DNA from: Haemophilus massiliensis
Lineage (GTDB): Bacteria > Pseudomonadota > Gammaproteobacteria > Enterobacterales > Pasteurellaceae
DNA: 64,000 bases
Direction of reading: 5' to 3'
Assembly (NCBI GenBank): GCA_000752995.2
Contig: LM994634.1
Span: 385,679 to 449,678 of the forward strand
Shown piece by piece: positions 17,331 through 27,386 of the stretch; the stretch's first letter is position 1, and every line of letters starts with the position of its first letter. The position numbers and the translations under genes are program-made. The notes below the pieces were generated by a model. That model was given only the letters and a program-made list of their open reading frames with translations, was not told the DNA's origin and did no database searches.

Positions 17331-19988
17331 TTAGAATTTGTAGCTTAGGCTTAGCACGAATGTGCGTCCGCGAGCCCAGTTGTTGAGAACGGATTTATTG
17401 CCGTCGCCGTCTTCTGCAAACATGGTGTAGTAGCGTTGGTTGGCAGAGTCGTTATTGGAATCCAGCGGATCGATATATTTTCTGTCAAACGCATTTTGTA
17501 ATTCGACTTTCAGTGTGAGATCCGCGATGGGTTCGTAGGTAATGTAGAAATCCCAAATTAGCGGCTGACGCTCGATCGTTTCTGTTGCTCGAATTTCCTG
17601 TTTTTTCAAATAGTTGTCATAGGTATTTTGTTCACCGATATTGACTTTATTAATGGTGGCGCGTTTGCTTTTGCCGTAGTAACGCATGGTGGTGCCGAGC
17701 GTGAGTTTTTGATCAAACCATCTTGTACCAATGTCCACTCGACCGTAATCGCGCGGTAGCATGGTGATTTTGCTTAACCCGTAACCCAGTTCCAGTTTGC
17801 CGGAGTTCAACTTCGGCGTAGCAGCCGGGCTGGCGTCGCTGAAATTGGTGGGCTGGTTGGTTTTTTGATAGGCGTAGGCAAGGTTGATATAAGCCCGCCC
17901 CATATCGTAGCTAAATTCCAGCTCCAACCCTTTTTTCGTTACTGTTTTAGCATAATTCTGATAGTGGATAATTTTGCTGAAACCGACCATTCTTGCCCAA
18001 TCAGGATGATAATTGTGTTGGTTATATATTTTCGAATCACCCCAGAATCCAAATGTATTATGAATATAATTTTTGATTTTGCTGCGGTAGCCGACGATTT
18101 TAAAGCCCAGCAGATCATCATCCCGGAATACCCCCTCTTTGAAGCCGTTGATTCCCAATTGGTAGGTATTGGCACGTTCCGGTTTCAGATCAGTTTTTAC
18201 CCCGAGATCACTTAAGTGTGAGAAAAACATTTCCTGAATATTCGGCATACGGTGAGTTCGGGAATAGTTGATAAACGGCATAAACAGCGGATGAAAATCA
18301 GCGCTTAAGGTCACAGAATGATTCAACGCATTTTTCTTACCGCTTTTATGCACCAGCGGTTCATAGTTTTCACATACGTCAACGCCCTCGCTTGGTGTGT
18401 AGCAAAGCTGTTTCCAAAGCGGAGAGTTTTTATCTAGTGTATCGCGTAAATCTGAACCTAAATAATATTCGGCATGTTCTCCGGTAAATTTATAACGAGT
18501 GAAATTGGTATTGTAAGCGAGATTGAAGCGCCCGAAATCTAGGCTGTTGTCGAGGTACCAGCTGTAAAACTGCTGTTTACCGGAAGGCTGCATGGTAATG
18601 GATTTTTGTGGCAATAAGGCTTTATTTCCTCGGTTATACATGCCATAAAACAATCCTAATTCATAAGGATAACGGCTTTTACTGTATTTATTTTTCAACA
18701 CATTGAAACCTACGGTAGTTTTTAACCGCACTTCCTGTGGCAATTCTATATTGAAGCTATTATTGATATCCAGCAGATCCGCATTATTTTTTGTTTCCAG
18801 TGGTGAGCGAACGGTTTTACCGGCGAACAGAGAGCCTGCTGCATATTTTTGTATACCGACATTATGGGCGAGCAATAAGTGCAGATCTAAATAGTCTCCT
18901 TTGTTGATGCCATAATTTAACTGATAGTTTTTGGTATCAATGGTACGCCCGGCAACATAGTTATGTAGGCTACGAAATTGCAGCGTGAGGGCATGCAGAT
19001 CGTCCATATATTCCAATTTTGCCAGATGACTGTGTGATTTTTGTCGTAATGAATCGGGATCAATAGGTTTCACATCAAATTGATGCACTAAATCTTCCTG
19101 CCAGCTTTTTTCCGTCTCGGCAACCGCTTCTTCGACGGTTAGGCATCTTACCCCTCTTAAACATTTCACTTTTGGCATATACCAGCCGTTGATATCCTCC
19201 CATTTGCCATTGATAAACTCTAATCCGCTTAATTCCCGAAAATAGAATTTTTTTCTATCTTCAAGGAATTTTTCTCCCGCGTTGCGGATCAATTCACCGC
19301 CGCCGTAGCGATAATCTTGTGAAATTTTACGATGACTGTAGCCGTACAATATCCCAAAATAACCGCCGTTATCTAAAGGCTGGCGGAATGCGGCGGTGGC
19401 AGCATAATTCGGTTCGGTCGCATTAGTGCCGGTCAGACCTTTGAGTAATATACCGAATCGATCGCCGTCTTTAACCACATCATTCACACCCAATGTCCGA
19501 AAATCCGCTGCGCCAAATAAACTGTTGATTCCGCTTTTACCGCTGAAACTGCCGCGCGACAGTTCCACATCGGCGATAAAATTCGGATCGATATTCGCGC
19601 CGAATTGCGAGGTGCCGCCGGCGCGCCCTTTGCTGTCTGCCGCCGCGGAATAAAAGGTTTGTGGTACGCCGTCAATAAGCGCATTGGCCCGCCCGAAACC
19701 TGATTCGCCGCGAATATTTACAGACAGCACACCGGAACTTTTATCCTGTTGAGTAAAGGCACCCGGCATGCTGCGTATTACCGTATCGAGTGTTTGTGTG
19801 GAATTATACAGATCTTCTTTTACGCTGACGGCTTTTGCCTGTGTAAAGGTTCTCTTTGCCGTTTCCCCGGAAGACGTCCCTACCTTGCCTTCCACATTGA
19901 TTTGTTCTAATTGTTCTGTGTCGGCATAGGCTTGCAGTGAACAGCCCACTGCAAGGGTTGCGATGCCGAGTGTTATCAAATAATTCAT
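17331..19988 (-). CDS. TonB-dependent outer-membrane receptor, iron-regulated
   Basis: The 885-residue protein has a signal peptide (about 1-22, ending QAYA), a TonB box-like segment (EQINVEG, about 28-34), a plug domain (roughly 45-170, with NIRGESGFGRANALIDGV) and a C-terminal 22-strand barrel ending in Phe (LSLSYKF). Two Cys pairs occur in extracellular-loop positions (KCLRGVRCL and LCYTPSEGVDVCE). A perfect Fur-box palindrome lies just upstream, so it should import heme, transferrin-derived iron or a siderophore. No adjacent ABC genes identify the ligand. Confidence 0.9.
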   Translation of the reverse strand: MNYLITLGIATLAVGCSLQAYADTEQLEQINVEGKVGTSSGETAKRTFTQAKAVSVKEDLYNSTQTLDTVIRSMPGAFTQQDKSSGVLSVNIRGESGFGRANALIDGVPQTFYSAAADSKGRAGGTSQFGANIDPNFIADVELSRGSFSGKSGINSLFGAADFRTLGVNDVVKDGDRFGILLKGLTGTNATEPNYAATAAFRQPLDNGGYFGILYGYSHRKISQDYRYGGGELIRNAGEKFLEDRKKFYFRELSGLEFINGKWEDINGWYMPKVKCLRGVRCLTVEEAVAETEKSWQEDLVHQFDVKPIDPDSLRQKSHSHLAKLEYMDDLHALTLQFRSLHNYVAGRTIDTKNYQLNYGINKGDYLDLHLLLAHNVGIQKYAAGSLFAGKTVRSPLETKNNADLLDINNSFNIELPQEVRLKTTVGFNVLKNKYSKSRYPYELGLFYGMYNRGNKALLPQKSITMQPSGKQQFYSWYLDNSLDFGRFNLAYNTNFTRYKFTGEHAEYYLGSDLRDTLDKNSPLWKQLCYTPSEGVDVCENYEPLVHKSGKKNALNHSVTLSADFHPLFMPFINYSRTHRMPNIQEMFFSHLSDLGVKTDLKPERANTYQLGINGFKEGVFRDDDLLGFKIVGYRSKIKNYIHNTFGFWGDSKIYNQHNYHPDWARMVGFSKIIHYQNYAKTVTKKGLELEFSYDMGRAYINLAYAYQKTNQPTNFSDASPAATPKLNSGKLELGYGLSKITMLPRDYGRVDIGTRWFDQKLTLGTTMRYYGKSKRATINKVNIGEQNTYDNYLKKQEIRATETIERQPLIWDFYITYEPIADLTLKVELQNAFDRKYIDPLDSNNDSANQRYYTMFAEDGDGNKSVLNNWARGRTFVLSLSYKF

Positions 19989-20039
19989 GTTGCCTCTTTA
20001 AATAAAAAAAACGGTTAAATTTTAATCATTTTTATGCAA

Positions 20040-20066
20040 AAATGATAATTATTCTAATTATCATTT
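20040..20066 (-). promoter_or_regulatory. Fur box of the TonB-dependent receptor
   Basis: A 12-bp perfect inverted repeat (AAATGATAATTA and TAATTATCATTT around TTC) contains the Fur core GATAAT-type hexamers. It is 52-78 bp upstream of the receptor start, overlapping the expected promoter. Confidence 0.88.
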
Positions 20067-20253
20067 AATTCAAAGGCAAGGTTTTTTAAATTGGATCTAT
20101 TTGAATAGTAATTTGAGATTATTACAAAAAGTAAGAAAATAATGACCGCACTTTAGCGTCGGAAAGGGATAAAAAAACTGAATGCTTATAGCATTAAGAT
20201 TGTCTATCAGTAAGAGAAACCGATGAAGTGCAATGATCAATGGTCTTTATCAA

Positions 20254-20280
20254 AAATCCCCGTACAGGATACGGGGATTT
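20254..20280 (-). terminator. Terminator of the M20 hydrolase gene
   Basis: AAATCCCCGTA and TACGGGGATTT form an 11-bp stem with a 5-nt loop. On the minus strand it is followed by T residues, 12 bp after the hydrolase stop. Confidence 0.85.
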
Positions 20281-20291
20281 GTTGGAAATGT

Positions 20292-21563
20292 TTAGACGGC
20301 TAATAAACGTTGGATAAGCTGGGTATAAATGTTAACACCGGTTAAAAGCTGATTTTCATCGAAATCAAATTCCGCCTGATGATGACCGGCGGTGCGGTCG
20401 GCGCCGATAATAAAATAAATGGCTTTGCCGCCTTTTTCCTGTACCCGACGCCCCAAGATCGTGGCGTCTTCACTGGCGTTGAACGCATAATCGGCATCGG
20501 TTGTTTTCACCTGTGGCTGGGCGCGTGCAATTTCTTCCAACAGCGTTACCAGTTCGGCGTCGTTGTTCATATCAACCGCTTCGCCCATAATTTCCGTTTC
20601 ATAAGCCAGATCAAAGCTAATGGCAACCCCTTTGGCGATATGCATCACTTGATCGACCATATATTGATTGATCGCCTTATTCTCGCCGCGTACTTCCAGC
20701 TGTATGGTAGCGCCTGACGGAATTACATTGCGCCCTTCGCCGGCTTTTAGTACACCGACATTAATGCGTGTCATGCCCTCGCCGTGGCGGGCGATACCAT
20801 GCAATTGGGTGACGGCATGGGCGGCAGCGAGCAGTGCATTTTTGCCCACGTGCGGTTGTGCACCGGCATGTGCCGGTTTGCCGATATAGCGAATGTCGAT
20901 TTTGGTGGTGGAAAGAAAATTTTTCGGATTGCAAATCACACAGCCGCTGTCGGCACAGAAACTTAAATGCGAGGCGGCAAAATAATCGGCATCGTCGAGC
21001 ACGCCACTGGCGGCTATCGCAGCGGCGCCGCGCACGCCTTCTTCCGCCGGTTGAAACACCAATTTGATTTTGCCGCTCAACTGCGCTTTATGTTGACTCA
21101 GCCACAGTGCGGTGCCCAGACCGATAGCGATATGCCCGTCGTGGCCGCAGGCGTGCATAAAACCGTCGTTGATGGAACGGAAATTCAGACGGTTTGGAAT
21201 ATGTTCCGCATTATGAGTTTCGGTTACATTGACGCAATCAATATCAAAACGCAGCGCCACGGTTTTTCCCGCTTTGCCGGTATCCAGTACCCCGACGCAG
21301 CCGGTATAGCCGTCCATTTTGTCCAGCCATTTACGCGTCACATTATGCGCAAGAGCGTTTTCCAATCCTTGTTCGACTACGGCTTTTTGTCGGCCGCGAA
21401 CAAATTGTTGGTTAATAATTTGCTTGCCGAGCAGAACCTCAAACCCCAGATTTTCCAGATAATCGGCGATTTTGGCGGTGGTATAGAATTCTGCCCAACC
21501 GATTTCCGGAAAACGGTGAAATTCCCGTCGCCAGCGAATTAATTGTTGTGCCAAGTCGTTCAT
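20292..21563 (-). CDS. M20-family amidohydrolase, AbgA-like
   Basis: The 423-residue M20/M40 metallopeptidase has the metal-binding segment MHACGHDGH near residue 137, FQPAEEG near residue 178 with the catalytic Glu pair, and a dimerisation domain inserted after it. Length and the N-terminal insert (residues 48-90) resemble p-aminobenzoyl-glutamate hydrolase subunit A (AbgA), which cleaves a folate breakdown product; N-acyl amino acid or peptide hydrolysis is equally possible. A DcuC-like carrier gene precedes it on the same strand, which suggests uptake and cleavage of one substrate, although a strong hairpin lies between them. Confidence 0.8.
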   Translation of the reverse strand: MNDLAQQLIRWRREFHRFPEIGWAEFYTTAKIADYLENLGFEVLLGKQIINQQFVRGRQKAVVEQGLENALAHNVTRKWLDKMDGYTGCVGVLDTGKAGKTVALRFDIDCVNVTETHNAEHIPNRLNFRSINDGFMHACGHDGHIAIGLGTALWLSQHKAQLSGKIKLVFQPAEEGVRGAAAIAASGVLDDADYFAASHLSFCADSGCVICNPKNFLSTTKIDIRYIGKPAHAGAQPHVGKNALLAAAHAVTQLHGIARHGEGMTRINVGVLKAGEGRNVIPSGATIQLEVRGENKAINQYMVDQVMHIAKGVAISFDLAYETEIMGEAVDMNNDAELVTLLEEIARAQPQVKTTDADYAFNASEDATILGRRVQEKGGKAIYFIIGADRTAGHHQAEFDFDENQLLTGVNIYTQLIQRLLAV

Positions 21564-21606
21564 TATCGCCTCCCGTTCAGGTGTGAAGAAAGAAGAAAAC
21601 TCTCAG

Positions 21607-21653
21607 AAAACGCACCGCACTTTTTCTGTCGAACTGAAAGTGCGGTGCGTTTT
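21607..21653 (-). terminator. Terminator made of an inverted uptake-signal pair
   Basis: Two inverted uptake signals extended by GCGTTTT form a 17-bp perfect stem with a 13-nt loop, ending the DcuC-like gene 10 bp after its stop. Confidence 0.85.
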
Positions 21654-21662
21654 TAGTGTGTT

Positions 21663-22958
21663 TTACAGCATAAATAGCGCCAAAAATAAGGTCGCCAGTA
21701 TCATACCGAGGGCGGTGCGTTTCACCATTTCCACCGGGCTGACCATGGCAAGTCCGGCGCACACGATAGTTACGCCCGCAATCGGTGAGGCGGTACGTCC
21801 GATAGCGCCAGCAATCGCCGCCGCCATGCCCAGATTCAGATGGGTATAACCCAGTTCCGCCGCATGCGGGGTGACCGCAGTATTAAAGGCAATTGCGGCG
21901 GCATCGCCGGAACCGGTGATCACACCCATGAGAAACGGTCCGATAGTTGCCCCCCAGCGTACGAATTCATTGGAATGTTTTAGAAAATCGATAGCGCCGT
22001 CTATCGCTCCGGTTGATTTCAGTCCGGCGACGAAAACGCTGGCTGCGATAATAATACCTAATACGTTGGCATAGGAATTGCCCATGCCGTTAAAAAATTC
22101 GTTGGTGATTTTCGCCGGTGCGGTGCGGGTGACGATAAGCCCATAAATCGCTCCGATTAACATGGCTTGCGGTACGCCCATTTGCGTCCATTCCAGTCCC
22201 GGCGTTTGCTGTAGCGAGGTGCCGCCAATAATCAAAATAATCAATGGAATCAAAGGTGCCAGCGCATAAAATATGTTAACGCCTCCGGCGGATTGCGTGG
22301 CGGAATCGGCTTTTTCCCGTAAATATACGTCGCGGTGTGTTTGTCCGTAATCTTTCAGAATAATCGCAATGATAGTGAGCGTGAGTGCGCCGATTAATCC
22401 TGCAATGGTGGTGTACGGCGCGTGTGATAAGTTGACTTCGGTGATGGTTAATCCTGACATTTCGCTGATCATGGCGGAATGGGATGAGCCCGGGCTCATC
22501 ATCGAACCGAAAGTGCCGGCTAAGATCGATGCACCCGCCATAGCAGGATGAACACCCGCCGAACGCAATACCGGAATCAACGTGGCACCAACCGCGGCCG
22601 CGCAGCCTGCCGCCGAAGGAATCGCGATATTAATAAAAAAGGTCAGCATGGTGGCGATAGGAATCAGCAGAAACTTCAGCCCGCTGAGCGGTTTGGTCAA
22701 CAGATTCACCAGATGAGTGTCACATTCGGTGAATTTCATCACATAGGCGAATCCCATGCTGGAACAGATTGCCATAATCAATCCGCCGGATGTCATGGAC
22801 TTGGCAAAGGCGTTCAGCGCTTCCATGGGATTTAGCGTTAAAATTGCCATGACCAGCCCAACACCGATAAGCACGGTGCGGGTTTCATATTTTTTAATTA
22901 ACAGATAAATGGTTGCAATAATCCCGATAATTGCAATTAATGCTTTAATTTCAGCCAT
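21663..22958 (-). CDS. DcuC-family C4-dicarboxylate-type anaerobic carrier
   Basis: This 431-residue inner-membrane protein has about 12 hydrophobic segments and resembles the DcuC/YfcC anaerobic carrier families (INIAIPSAAGCAAAVGATLIPVL; TGSGDAAAIAFNTAVTPHA). DcuC exchanges or exports succinate and fumarate; homologues near M20 hydrolases may move peptides or acyl amino acids instead. The start is preceded by GGGGGTTAT. It is the upstream gene of a pair with the M20 hydrolase. Confidence 0.8.
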   Translation of the reverse strand: MAEIKALIAIIGIIATIYLLIKKYETRTVLIGVGLVMAILTLNPMEALNAFAKSMTSGGLIMAICSSMGFAYVMKFTECDTHLVNLLTKPLSGLKFLLIPIATMLTFFINIAIPSAAGCAAAVGATLIPVLRSAGVHPAMAGASILAGTFGSMMSPGSSHSAMISEMSGLTITEVNLSHAPYTTIAGLIGALTLTIIAIILKDYGQTHRDVYLREKADSATQSAGGVNIFYALAPLIPLIILIIGGTSLQQTPGLEWTQMGVPQAMLIGAIYGLIVTRTAPAKITNEFFNGMGNSYANVLGIIIAASVFVAGLKSTGAIDGAIDFLKHSNEFVRWGATIGPFLMGVITGSGDAAAIAFNTAVTPHAAELGYTHLNLGMAAAIAGAIGRTASPIAGVTIVCAGLAMVSPVEMVKRTALGMILATLFLALFML

Positions 22959-23038
22959 ATAACCCCCAATAGATAATCAGTTGAAAATGCGGAAAGCCTG
23001 CATCGTCATACATCGTGGCGGTATCCGCAGGAATATTG

Positions 23039-23908
23039 TTATTGATTTTGTGCCGCATCGGCTTGCTGACGCTCATAAGCGAACAACGTATTGAACATCA
23101 GCATTGCCACGGTCATCGGGCCGACGCCGCCGGGCACCGGAGTAATAAATGCGGCTTTTTGGCTTGCGGCGTCATATTGCACATCGCCCAACAGCTTGCC
23201 GTTTATTCGGTTAATGCCGACATCGATCACAACGGCGCCTTGCTTAATCCAATCGCCGGGTATAAATTGTGCTTTACCGACAGCAACTACCAAGATATCC
23301 GCTTGTCTCACGTGGCTTTCCAAATCTTTGGTAAAACGGTGGGTGACGGTTACGGTACAGCCGGCAAGCAGCAATTCCAGCGCCATGGGACGCCCGACGA
23401 TATTCGATGCACCGACAACAACGGCGTGCTGACCATATAAATCTATGCCGGTGGTTTCCAGCAGTTTCATAATGCCGTATGGCGTACAGGCGCGTAATGT
23501 CGGAATGCGCTGACACAGGCGTCCGACATTATACGGATGAAAACCGTCTACATCTTTTTCCGGCGCAATACGTTCGATTACCGAGGTGCTGTCGATATGT
23601 TTCGGCAGCGGTAATTGCACCAAAATTCCATCGATTTTCGGATTATGATTCAAGCGCTCGATCAACTCAAGCAGTTCCTGCTGTGAAGTGTTTTCCGGCA
23701 GATCATAGGATTCGGAATAAATGCCGATTTCTTCACAGCTTTTACGTTTGCTTCCCACATACACTTGAGAGGCAGGATCAGCGCCGACCAGAATCACCGC
23801 CAGTCCGGGCGCGCGTTTGTCTTGATTACGATATTGCTGAATCTGTTGTGCGACCTCGGATTTTATTTTTTTAGCTAATTCGGTACCGGAAATAACTTGT
23901 GCGACCAT
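23039..23908 (-). CDS. folD: FolD, methylenetetrahydrofolate dehydrogenase/cyclohydrolase
   Basis: The 289-residue bifunctional enzyme oxidises 5,10-methylene-THF and hydrolyses the methenyl form to 10-formyl-THF in the cytoplasm. Family signatures are [14 protein letters not shown] (with the catalytic Lys) near residue 52, [18 protein letters not shown], the NADP-binding [12 protein letters not shown], and [14 protein letters not shown] near the C terminus. I start at 23908 with AAGGAA upstream. The longer frame to 24094 runs into tRNA-Pro and is not coding. Confidence 0.96.
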   Translation of the reverse strand: MVAQVISGTELAKKIKSEVAQQIQQYRNQDKRAPGLAVILVGADPASQVYVGSKRKSCEEIGIYSESYDLPENTSQQELLELIERLNHNPKIDGILVQLPLPKHIDSTSVIERIAPEKDVDGFHPYNVGRLCQRIPTLRACTPYGIMKLLETTGIDLYGQHAVVVGASNIVGRPMALELLLAGCTVTVTHRFTKDLESHVRQADILVVAVGKAQFIPGDWIKQGAVVIDVGINRINGKLLGDVQYDAASQKAAFITPVPGGVGPMTVAMLMFNTLFAYERQQADAAQNQ

Positions 23909-24026
23909 GGATTGTTCCTTGTGAAAGATAAAACGTAAACGGTTGCTATTTTGGCAGAAAACCCTTTTTAATGTAAGTCCGATTGAAATAAATTTGAGCG
24001 ATTGGATGAAAAATAGAAAAAATTCG

Positions 24027-24054
24027 TTGACTGCAAATAAAAGAAAACTATAAT
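24027..24054 (+). promoter_or_regulatory. Sigma-70 promoter of the tRNA-Pro/tRNA-Arg unit
   Basis: TTGACT (24027-24032), a 16-bp spacer and TATAAT (24049-24054) lie just before tRNA-Pro at 24067, leaving a leader of only about 5 nt. Confidence 0.8.
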
Positions 24055-24066
24055 GCTCACATTCGT

Positions 24067-24143
24067 CGGCGAGTAGCGCAGCTTGGTAGCGCAACTGGTT
24101 TGGGACCAGTGGGTCGTAGGTTCAAATCCTATCTCGCCGACCA
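24067..24143 (+). tRNA. tRNA-Pro (UGG)
   Basis: A 77-nt cloverleaf with acceptor stem CGGCGAG/CTCGCCG, discriminator A and encoded CCA. The anticodon loop TTTGGGA carries anticodon TGG (GGTTTGGGACC region), and the T arm has GGTTCAAATCC. It is the first gene of a two-tRNA unit. Confidence 0.95.
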
Positions 24144-24172
24144 CTTCAATTTATCTTATATCCATTTGAAAT

Positions 24173-24249
24173 GCGCCCTTAGCTCAGCTGGATAGAGCAA
24201 CGGCCTTCTAAGCCGTAGGTCATTGGTTCGAATCCAATAGGGCGTGCCA
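24173..24249 (+). tRNA. tRNA-Arg (UCU)
   Basis: A 77-nt cloverleaf with acceptor GCGCCCT/AGGGCGT (G-U at the first pair), anticodon loop CTTCTAA with anticodon TCT, T arm GGTTCGAATCC and encoded CCA. It follows tRNA-Pro by 29 nt and is probably processed from the same transcript. Confidence 0.95.
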
Positions 24250-24340
24250 TTTTATCCCGATTGTCATCGCAATAAGTCAGCCTGATTTTACTTTTTTATC
24301 ATATAAAAAATGCGATTATAACTAACCGCACTTTTTCGAT

Positions 24341-25177
24341 TTAATTGGCGTTAAAGGTATCGCACTGACTTGGATCGCCGCTTTGCAGACCGCGTTTAAA
24401 CCAAGCCAAACGCTGTGCCGAGGTGCCGTGTGTAAAGCTGTCGGGAACGGCGTAACCCTGACTGCGTTTTTGCAGGCGATCGTCGCCGACCGCTTCTGCG
24501 GCGTTGAAAGCTTTTTCGATATCACTGCTTTCGAATAATCCGCTTTTGGATGCCTGATATCCCCACACTCCGGCAAAACAGTCCGCCTGTAGCTCCAATT
24601 TGACGGATAACTGATTGGCCTGCGTGCTGTTGAGTTTTTGTCGAGCCTGATTCACTTTCGGCAAAATGCCGAGCAGGTTTTGCACATGATGCCCCACTTC
24701 GTGAGCGATCACATAGGCAAAGGCGGATTCGCCGTCGGCACCCAGCTGATTTTTCATGTCGCTGTAAAAAGACAAATCCAGATAAACCCGCTGATCATTC
24801 GGGCAGTAAAACGGTCCCATCGCCGATTGTCCGGTTCCGCATGCAGTTGAAGTCGCGCCGCTGTAAAGCACCATCACCGGCGCGTTGTAAGTGCGGTTGT
24901 GTTGCGCAAAATAATTGCCCCAAACCGTTTCCGTATCGGCCAGCACCACGCGCGATAAGCTGTTGAGCTCCTGTTCTTCCTGTGTATTGAGTGAGGCGCC
25001 GTTTTGTTCGCTGAAATCCGGCGTGCCCACCAGACCGGAAAGATCCACGCCGTAATAGGCGCCGATTAATAGGATAATGATACCGAAAATTCCGGTGCTT
25101 TTACCGCCTTTAAACGCACCGCCCGACGAACGGCGATCTTCCACATTCGTGCTTTCTCTGCGACCTTGCCAGCGCAT
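24341..25177 (-). CDS. YpfJ-family neutral zinc metallopeptidase
   Basis: The 278-residue protein has a basic N terminus (MRWQGRRESTNVEDRR), one membrane anchor (about residues 27-43) and the zinc motif HEVGHH at 159-164, with the family's downstream ELQADCFAGVWG holding the third ligand. It belongs to the predicted neutral zinc metallopeptidases of unknown substrate. I start at 25177 because AAGGA sits 8 nt upstream and the YpfJ family begins MRWQGRRES; the ATG three codons upstream directly abuts that site. Confidence 0.9.
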   Translation of the reverse strand: MRWQGRRESTNVEDRRSSGGAFKGGKSTGIFGIIILLIGAYYGVDLSGLVGTPDFSEQNGASLNTQEEQELNSLSRVVLADTETVWGNYFAQHNRTYNAPVMVLYSGATSTACGTGQSAMGPFYCPNDQRVYLDLSFYSDMKNQLGADGESAFAYVIAHEVGHHVQNLLGILPKVNQARQKLNSTQANQLSVKLELQADCFAGVWGYQASKSGLFESSDIEKAFNAAEAVGDDRLQKRSQGYAVPDSFTHGTSAQRLAWFKRGLQSGDPSQCDTFNAN

Positions 25178-25370
25178 AATTTGCATCCTTTTGTCTTTTA
25201 CTAAAGCGTCTATTTTAGTATAAAACGGGATAAAAGTGCGGTGATTTTTCGCAGAGTTTTTTCAATTAATGTAAAGATTGTCTTAATCCGTTAACTTGAT
25301 ATGGACTTATGAGGACGAATTGGTTAATGTTACAGCCGAACTCAACGGGTATTGATATAAGGAGCATCAT

Positions 25371-25814
25371 ATGGGTTTATTTGATTTTGTCGGCGAGATC
25401 GGTAAAAAGATTTTCTCTAAAAAAGAAGACGCCTCACAGGCGGTTACCGCACATATCGCAGAAGATAATCCGGGCGTGGAAGATGTAGCGGTCACGGTGG
25501 AGGACGGCGTAGCAAAACTGGAAGGCAAAGCCGCGTCGGCGGAAGCGCTGGAAAAAGCCATTCTAATGGCGGGCAACGTGGTAGGCATTAATAGCGTAAA
25601 TGTGGATAATGTTGCCATTCAAAACGGTGAAAGTTTAGCCGGTGACGATGAATTCTACGTTATTCAGAAAGGCGATACTTTATGGAAAATCGCGGAAAAA
25701 ACTTACGGCAACGGTGCGAAATATACCGCGATTGTTGCGGCAAACAAAGAAGTCATCAAAGACGCGGATAAAATTTTTCCTGGCCAAAAAATCCGTTTAC
25801 CGAAATCGCTGTAA
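25371..25814 (+). CDS. kbp: Kbp (YgaU), BON plus LysM potassium-binding protein
   Basis: This 147-residue cytoplasmic protein has a BON domain (about residues 20-90, EDVAVTVEDGVAKLEGKA) and a C-terminal LysM domain (about 95-145, FYVIQKGDTLWKIAEKTYG). E. coli Kbp (149 residues) has the same layout, binds K+ and helps at high potassium. AAGGAG lies just upstream of the start, and a strong terminator follows, so it is monocistronic. Confidence 0.92.
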   Translation: MGLFDFVGEIGKKIFSKKEDASQAVTAHIAEDNPGVEDVAVTVEDGVAKLEGKAASAEALEKAILMAGNVVGINSVNVDNVAIQNGESLAGDDEFYVIQKGDTLWKIAEKTYGNGAKYTAIVAANKEVIKDADKIFPGQKIRLPKSL

Positions 25815-25827
25815 TCAGTGAATACCG

Positions 25828-25865
25828 CAAAAGCCTTATTGATATAAAATAAGGCTTTTGTTTTG
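25828..25865 (+). terminator. Terminator of kbp
   Basis: CAAAAGCCTTATT and AATAAGGCTTTTG form a 13-bp stem with a 7-nt loop, followed by TTTTG. Confidence 0.85.
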
Positions 25866-26021
25866 TTTAGATTAAAAAATAATCAAATGCGGTTTTTTAT
25901 ACGCCATTTTCTCGACTGACGGCCTTTGTACCGCTATAATTCATCGTCTTTTTAATTAAATTTTGGTTAACGTGTTCGGTGCGGGTATTCGCCGAGTGCA
26001 AATTCATTTTGAGGTAACATA

Positions 26022-27320
26022 ATGTCATTTAATATTGAAACAACTCAAGGTCTTGAGCGTCGTGTCAGCATCACCGTTCCGTCCGAAACCGTCGAACAGG
26101 CTGTGCGTGAAGAATTAAAACGCGTATCAAAAAATGCACGTGTGGACGGTTTCCGTAAAGGTAAAGTACCGGCACAAATTATTGAAAAACGCTTTGGTGC
26201 GTCTGTTCGTCAGGATGTATTAGGTGATTTGCTGCAAAAACATTTCTTCAATGTGATGTTTGAAAACAAAGTTAATCTGGCGGGTCGCCCGACATTTAAT
26301 GTTGAGCAGTTTGAAGCCGGTAAAGAGCTGAAATTCAGCGCTACGTTTGAAGTATATCCGGACGTGCAACTGCAAGGATTGGAGCAAATCAAAGTGGAAA
26401 AACCGGTGGTTGATATTGCCGAAAGCGATATTGATAAAATGGTTGATGTATTGCGCAAGCAGCAGGCGACTTGGACGGAATCGCAGGATGCGGCAAAAGC
26501 CGATGATCGCGTCGTGATCGATTTTATCGGTTCGGTTGACGGTGAAGAATTTGAAGGCGGCAAAGCCAATGATTTCGTGCTGGCGATGGGACAAGGACGC
26601 ATGATTCCAGGATTTGAAGACGGCATCGTCGGGCATAAAGCGGGTGAAACCTTTGATATTGACGTTACTTTCCCGCAAGAATATCACGCAGAAAATCTGA
26701 GAGGCAAAGCGGCAAAATTCAGCATTACGCTGAAAAAAGTCGAAGTCATGGTGTTGCCTGAATTAACAGACGAATTTGTTGCGAAGTTCGGTCCGAACAC
26801 CAAAACTGTTGCGGATTTACGCGCTGAAATTGCAAAAAATATGCAGCGTGAATTGAAAAATGCGCTGACTGCGCGGATCAAAAATCAGGTGATCGACGGC
26901 TTAATTGCACAGAATCCGATTGAAGTACCGGCAGCGGCGGTCGAGCAGGAAATTGAAGTATTACGCGGTCAGGCGGCGCAACGTTTCGGCGGTAATACTC
27001 AACAAGCGGCACAGTTACCACGTGAATTGTTTGAAGAACAGGCGAAACGCCGTGTTCAAGTGGGCTTATTGTTAGCGGAAGTGATTGCCTCCAACCAACT
27101 GAAAGCGGATGAAGAACGTGCTAAAGCAATGATTCAGGATATTGCCTCAGCCTATGAACAACCGGCAGAAGTTATCGAATATTACAGCAAAAACAAAGAG
27201 TTGATGAATAATATTCGTAATGTAGTGTTGGAAGAACAAGCCGTTGACGCCGTTTTGACAAAAGCGCAGGTAACGGAAAAAGCGGCTTCATTCGATGACA
27301 TCATGAATCCGCAAGCGTAA
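26022..27320 (+). CDS. tig: Trigger factor, ribosome-associated chaperone
   Basis: The 432-residue protein has the ribosome-docking signature GFRKGKVP at residues 43-50, a central FKBP-type prolyl isomerase domain (about 150-245, with [19 protein letters not shown]) and a helical C-terminal chaperone domain. It binds nascent chains at the ribosome exit. GAGGTAACATA precedes the ATG. tig-clpP-clpX is a conserved order; here an uptake-signal hairpin separates tig from clpP. Confidence 0.97.
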   Translation: MSFNIETTQGLERRVSITVPSETVEQAVREELKRVSKNARVDGFRKGKVPAQIIEKRFGASVRQDVLGDLLQKHFFNVMFENKVNLAGRPTFNVEQFEAGKELKFSATFEVYPDVQLQGLEQIKVEKPVVDIAESDIDKMVDVLRKQQATWTESQDAAKADDRVVIDFIGSVDGEEFEGGKANDFVLAMGQGRMIPGFEDGIVGHKAGETFDIDVTFPQEYHAENLRGKAAKFSITLKKVEVMVLPELTDEFVAKFGPNTKTVADLRAEIAKNMQRELKNALTARIKNQVIDGLIAQNPIEVPAAAVEQEIEVLRGQAAQRFGGNTQQAAQLPRELFEEQAKRRVQVGLLLAEVIASNQLKADEERAKAMIQDIASAYEQPAEVIEYYSKNKELMNNIRNVVLEEQAVDAVLTKAQVTEKAASFDDIMNPQA

Positions 27321-27343
27321 TTTCGTTCGCTTGAATTTACTTT

Positions 27344-27382
27344 AAAGTGCGGTCGTTTTTATTAAAAAAATGACCGCACTTT
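27344..27382 (+). terminator. Terminator of tig made of an inverted uptake-signal pair
   Basis: AAAGTGCGGTC and GACCGCACTTT form an 11-bp stem around a 17-nt AT-rich loop that can extend the pairing, followed by TTG. Confidence 0.75.
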
Positions 27383-27386
27383 TGTT

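Larger units (their letters stand above)
19989..20291. other. Intergenic region with Fur box, uptake signal and terminator
   Basis: This gap of about 300 bp separates the TonB receptor start from the M20 hydrolase stop. It holds the Fur palindrome at 20040-20066, one uptake signal near 20145 and the M20 hydrolase terminator at 20254-20280. I see no gene in it. Confidence 0.7.

Noticed and set aside
23909-24094. Extended folD N terminus
   Set aside because: The extension overlaps tRNA-Pro and the tRNA promoter; the internal ATG at 23908 has a ribosome binding site and gives the normal family length.
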